Origin: Chitinophagaceae bacterium
GTDB taxonomy: Bacteria; Bacteroidota; Bacteroidia; Chitinophagales; Chitinophagaceae
Assembly: GCA_947472635.1 (NCBI GenBank)
Contig: CANJDY010000116.1
Coordinates: forward strand, 1 to 8,148
DNA: 8,148 nt
Reading direction: 5' to 3'
Numbering within the stretch: position 1 is the first letter of the stretch; each line of letters opens with the position of its first letter. The notes beneath the pieces are model-generated. The model had not been told where the DNA came from and did no database searches. It was given only the letters and a program-made list of their open reading frames with translations. Shown here piece by piece: positions 7,592 to 8,148 of this stretch. The position numbers and the translations under genes were made by a program.

Positions 7592-8148
7592 ATGACAATA
7601 CCATTAAATGCATTAAAAATTGCTTCATTCGCTATGTTCATATTACTTTCTGATGGGAGTATTTTGAATAAACAAAAACAGGAGCGTCCGAAGGATAAAC
7701 CATTGAATATATTATTTATAACCGCTGATGACCTTGCCTATAATTCAATCGGTGCTTTTGGATGCCGCGTTAAAGACGTATCCCCCAATATCGACAAGCT
7801 TGCTTCTAAAGGTATTAGGTTTACCAATGCCTATGTTAATTCAGCCGTATGCCAGCCTTGTAGGCAATCGTTGCTTACAGGGCTTTACCCTCATAATAAT
7901 GGCGCGGAGGGCTTTGAGCCAATCGATGATAATATAAGTACGCTTCCAGAATTACTGAAAAGGGCAGGATATATCAACGGGATATTGGGTAAGGAGATTC
8001 ATCACCAGCCAACTGAAAAATTTTGCTGGGATTTTATTCCTTTCAGAACTGAAAAAGATTCGGTCTGGCGTTCAGGAAACTCCAGAGATCCTGCTCTTTT
8101 TTATCAATATTCAAAACGCTTTTTCAATATTGCAAAAAGTGAAAATAA
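7592..8148 (+). CDS. S1-family sulfatase, N-sulfoglucosamine sulfohydrolase-like (C-terminus cut by window edge)
   Basis: The N-terminal 185 residues of a second formylglycine-dependent sulfatase, continuing beyond the right edge. Residues 1 to about 24 form a hydrophobic export signal without a clear cleavage site. Then come the metal-binding ITADDLAY (Asp46, Asp47), a TPH-like SPNIDKLASKGIRFTNAY, the sulfatase signature CQPCR (87-91) followed by QSLLTGLYPHNNG, and GKEIHH (133-138). The run LLTGLYPHNNG, then STLPELLKRAGY and ILGK, follows the pattern of human SGSH-type sulfatases (LLTGLPQHQNG, then LPLLLSQAG and IIGK) more than that of arylsulfatase A, so it is a different type from the left-hand sulfatase. 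The signature has Cys where Ser is usual at the fourth position; Cys87 is the residue expected to become formylglycine. Related bacterial enzymes act on various sulfated glycans, so an N-sulfatase activity is not implied. The start at 7592 is the only ATG that keeps the signal peptide intact. Confidence 0.92.
   Translation, partial: MTIPLNALKIASFAMFILLSDGSILNKQKQERPKDKPLNILFITADDLAYNSIGAFGCRVKDVSPNIDKLASKGIRFTNAYVNSAVCQPCRQSLLTGLYPHNNGAEGFEPIDDNISTLPELLKRAGYINGILGKEIHHQPTEKFCWDFIPFRTEKDSVWRSGNSRDPALFYQYSKRFFNIAKSEN

Overview
The window looks like part of a polysaccharide-utilisation region from a Bacteroidota bacterium, probably a marine polysaccharide degrader. The DNA is AT-rich, especially between genes. 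Start codons lack clear Shine-Dalgarno sequences. Two signal peptides end in the ...GQ/...AQ style common in that phylum, and there is a lipoprotein with an LAAC lipobox. The taxonomic call is inference, because there is no marker gene in the window.

Layout. Two transcription units diverge from a 789-bp intergenic region (3981-4769). To the left, on the minus strand, runs a lipoprotein that joins a c-type cytochrome domain, a DUF6797-like region and a glucose/sorbosone-dehydrogenase-like beta-propeller (917 aa). It is followed after 93 bp by an S1-type arylsulfatase that runs off the left edge. To the right, on the plus strand, lies an 894-aa secreted protein with an N-terminal PQQ/FG-GAP-like beta-propeller and a C-terminal barrel-like domain. 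Its architecture recalls the GH150 lambda-carrageenases. A second S1 sulfatase, resembling N-sulfoglucosamine sulfohydrolase, follows after 137 bp and runs off the right edge.

How they may work together (inference). The 894-aa protein would cut a sulfated galactan or similar polymer. The two sulfatases would remove different sulfate esters from the products. The cytochrome/propeller lipoprotein could oxidise a released sugar and pass electrons to the respiratory chain. Both sulfatases carry Cys at the formylglycine position, so they need a maturation enzyme that is not in the window. No SusC/SusD pair, transporter or regulator gene is visible.

The divergent intergenic region contains several exact inverted repeats, a repeated octamer and what appears to be a decayed open frame encoding a membrane helix followed by a coiled coil. 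No RNA genes, CRISPR arrays or insertion sequences were seen.
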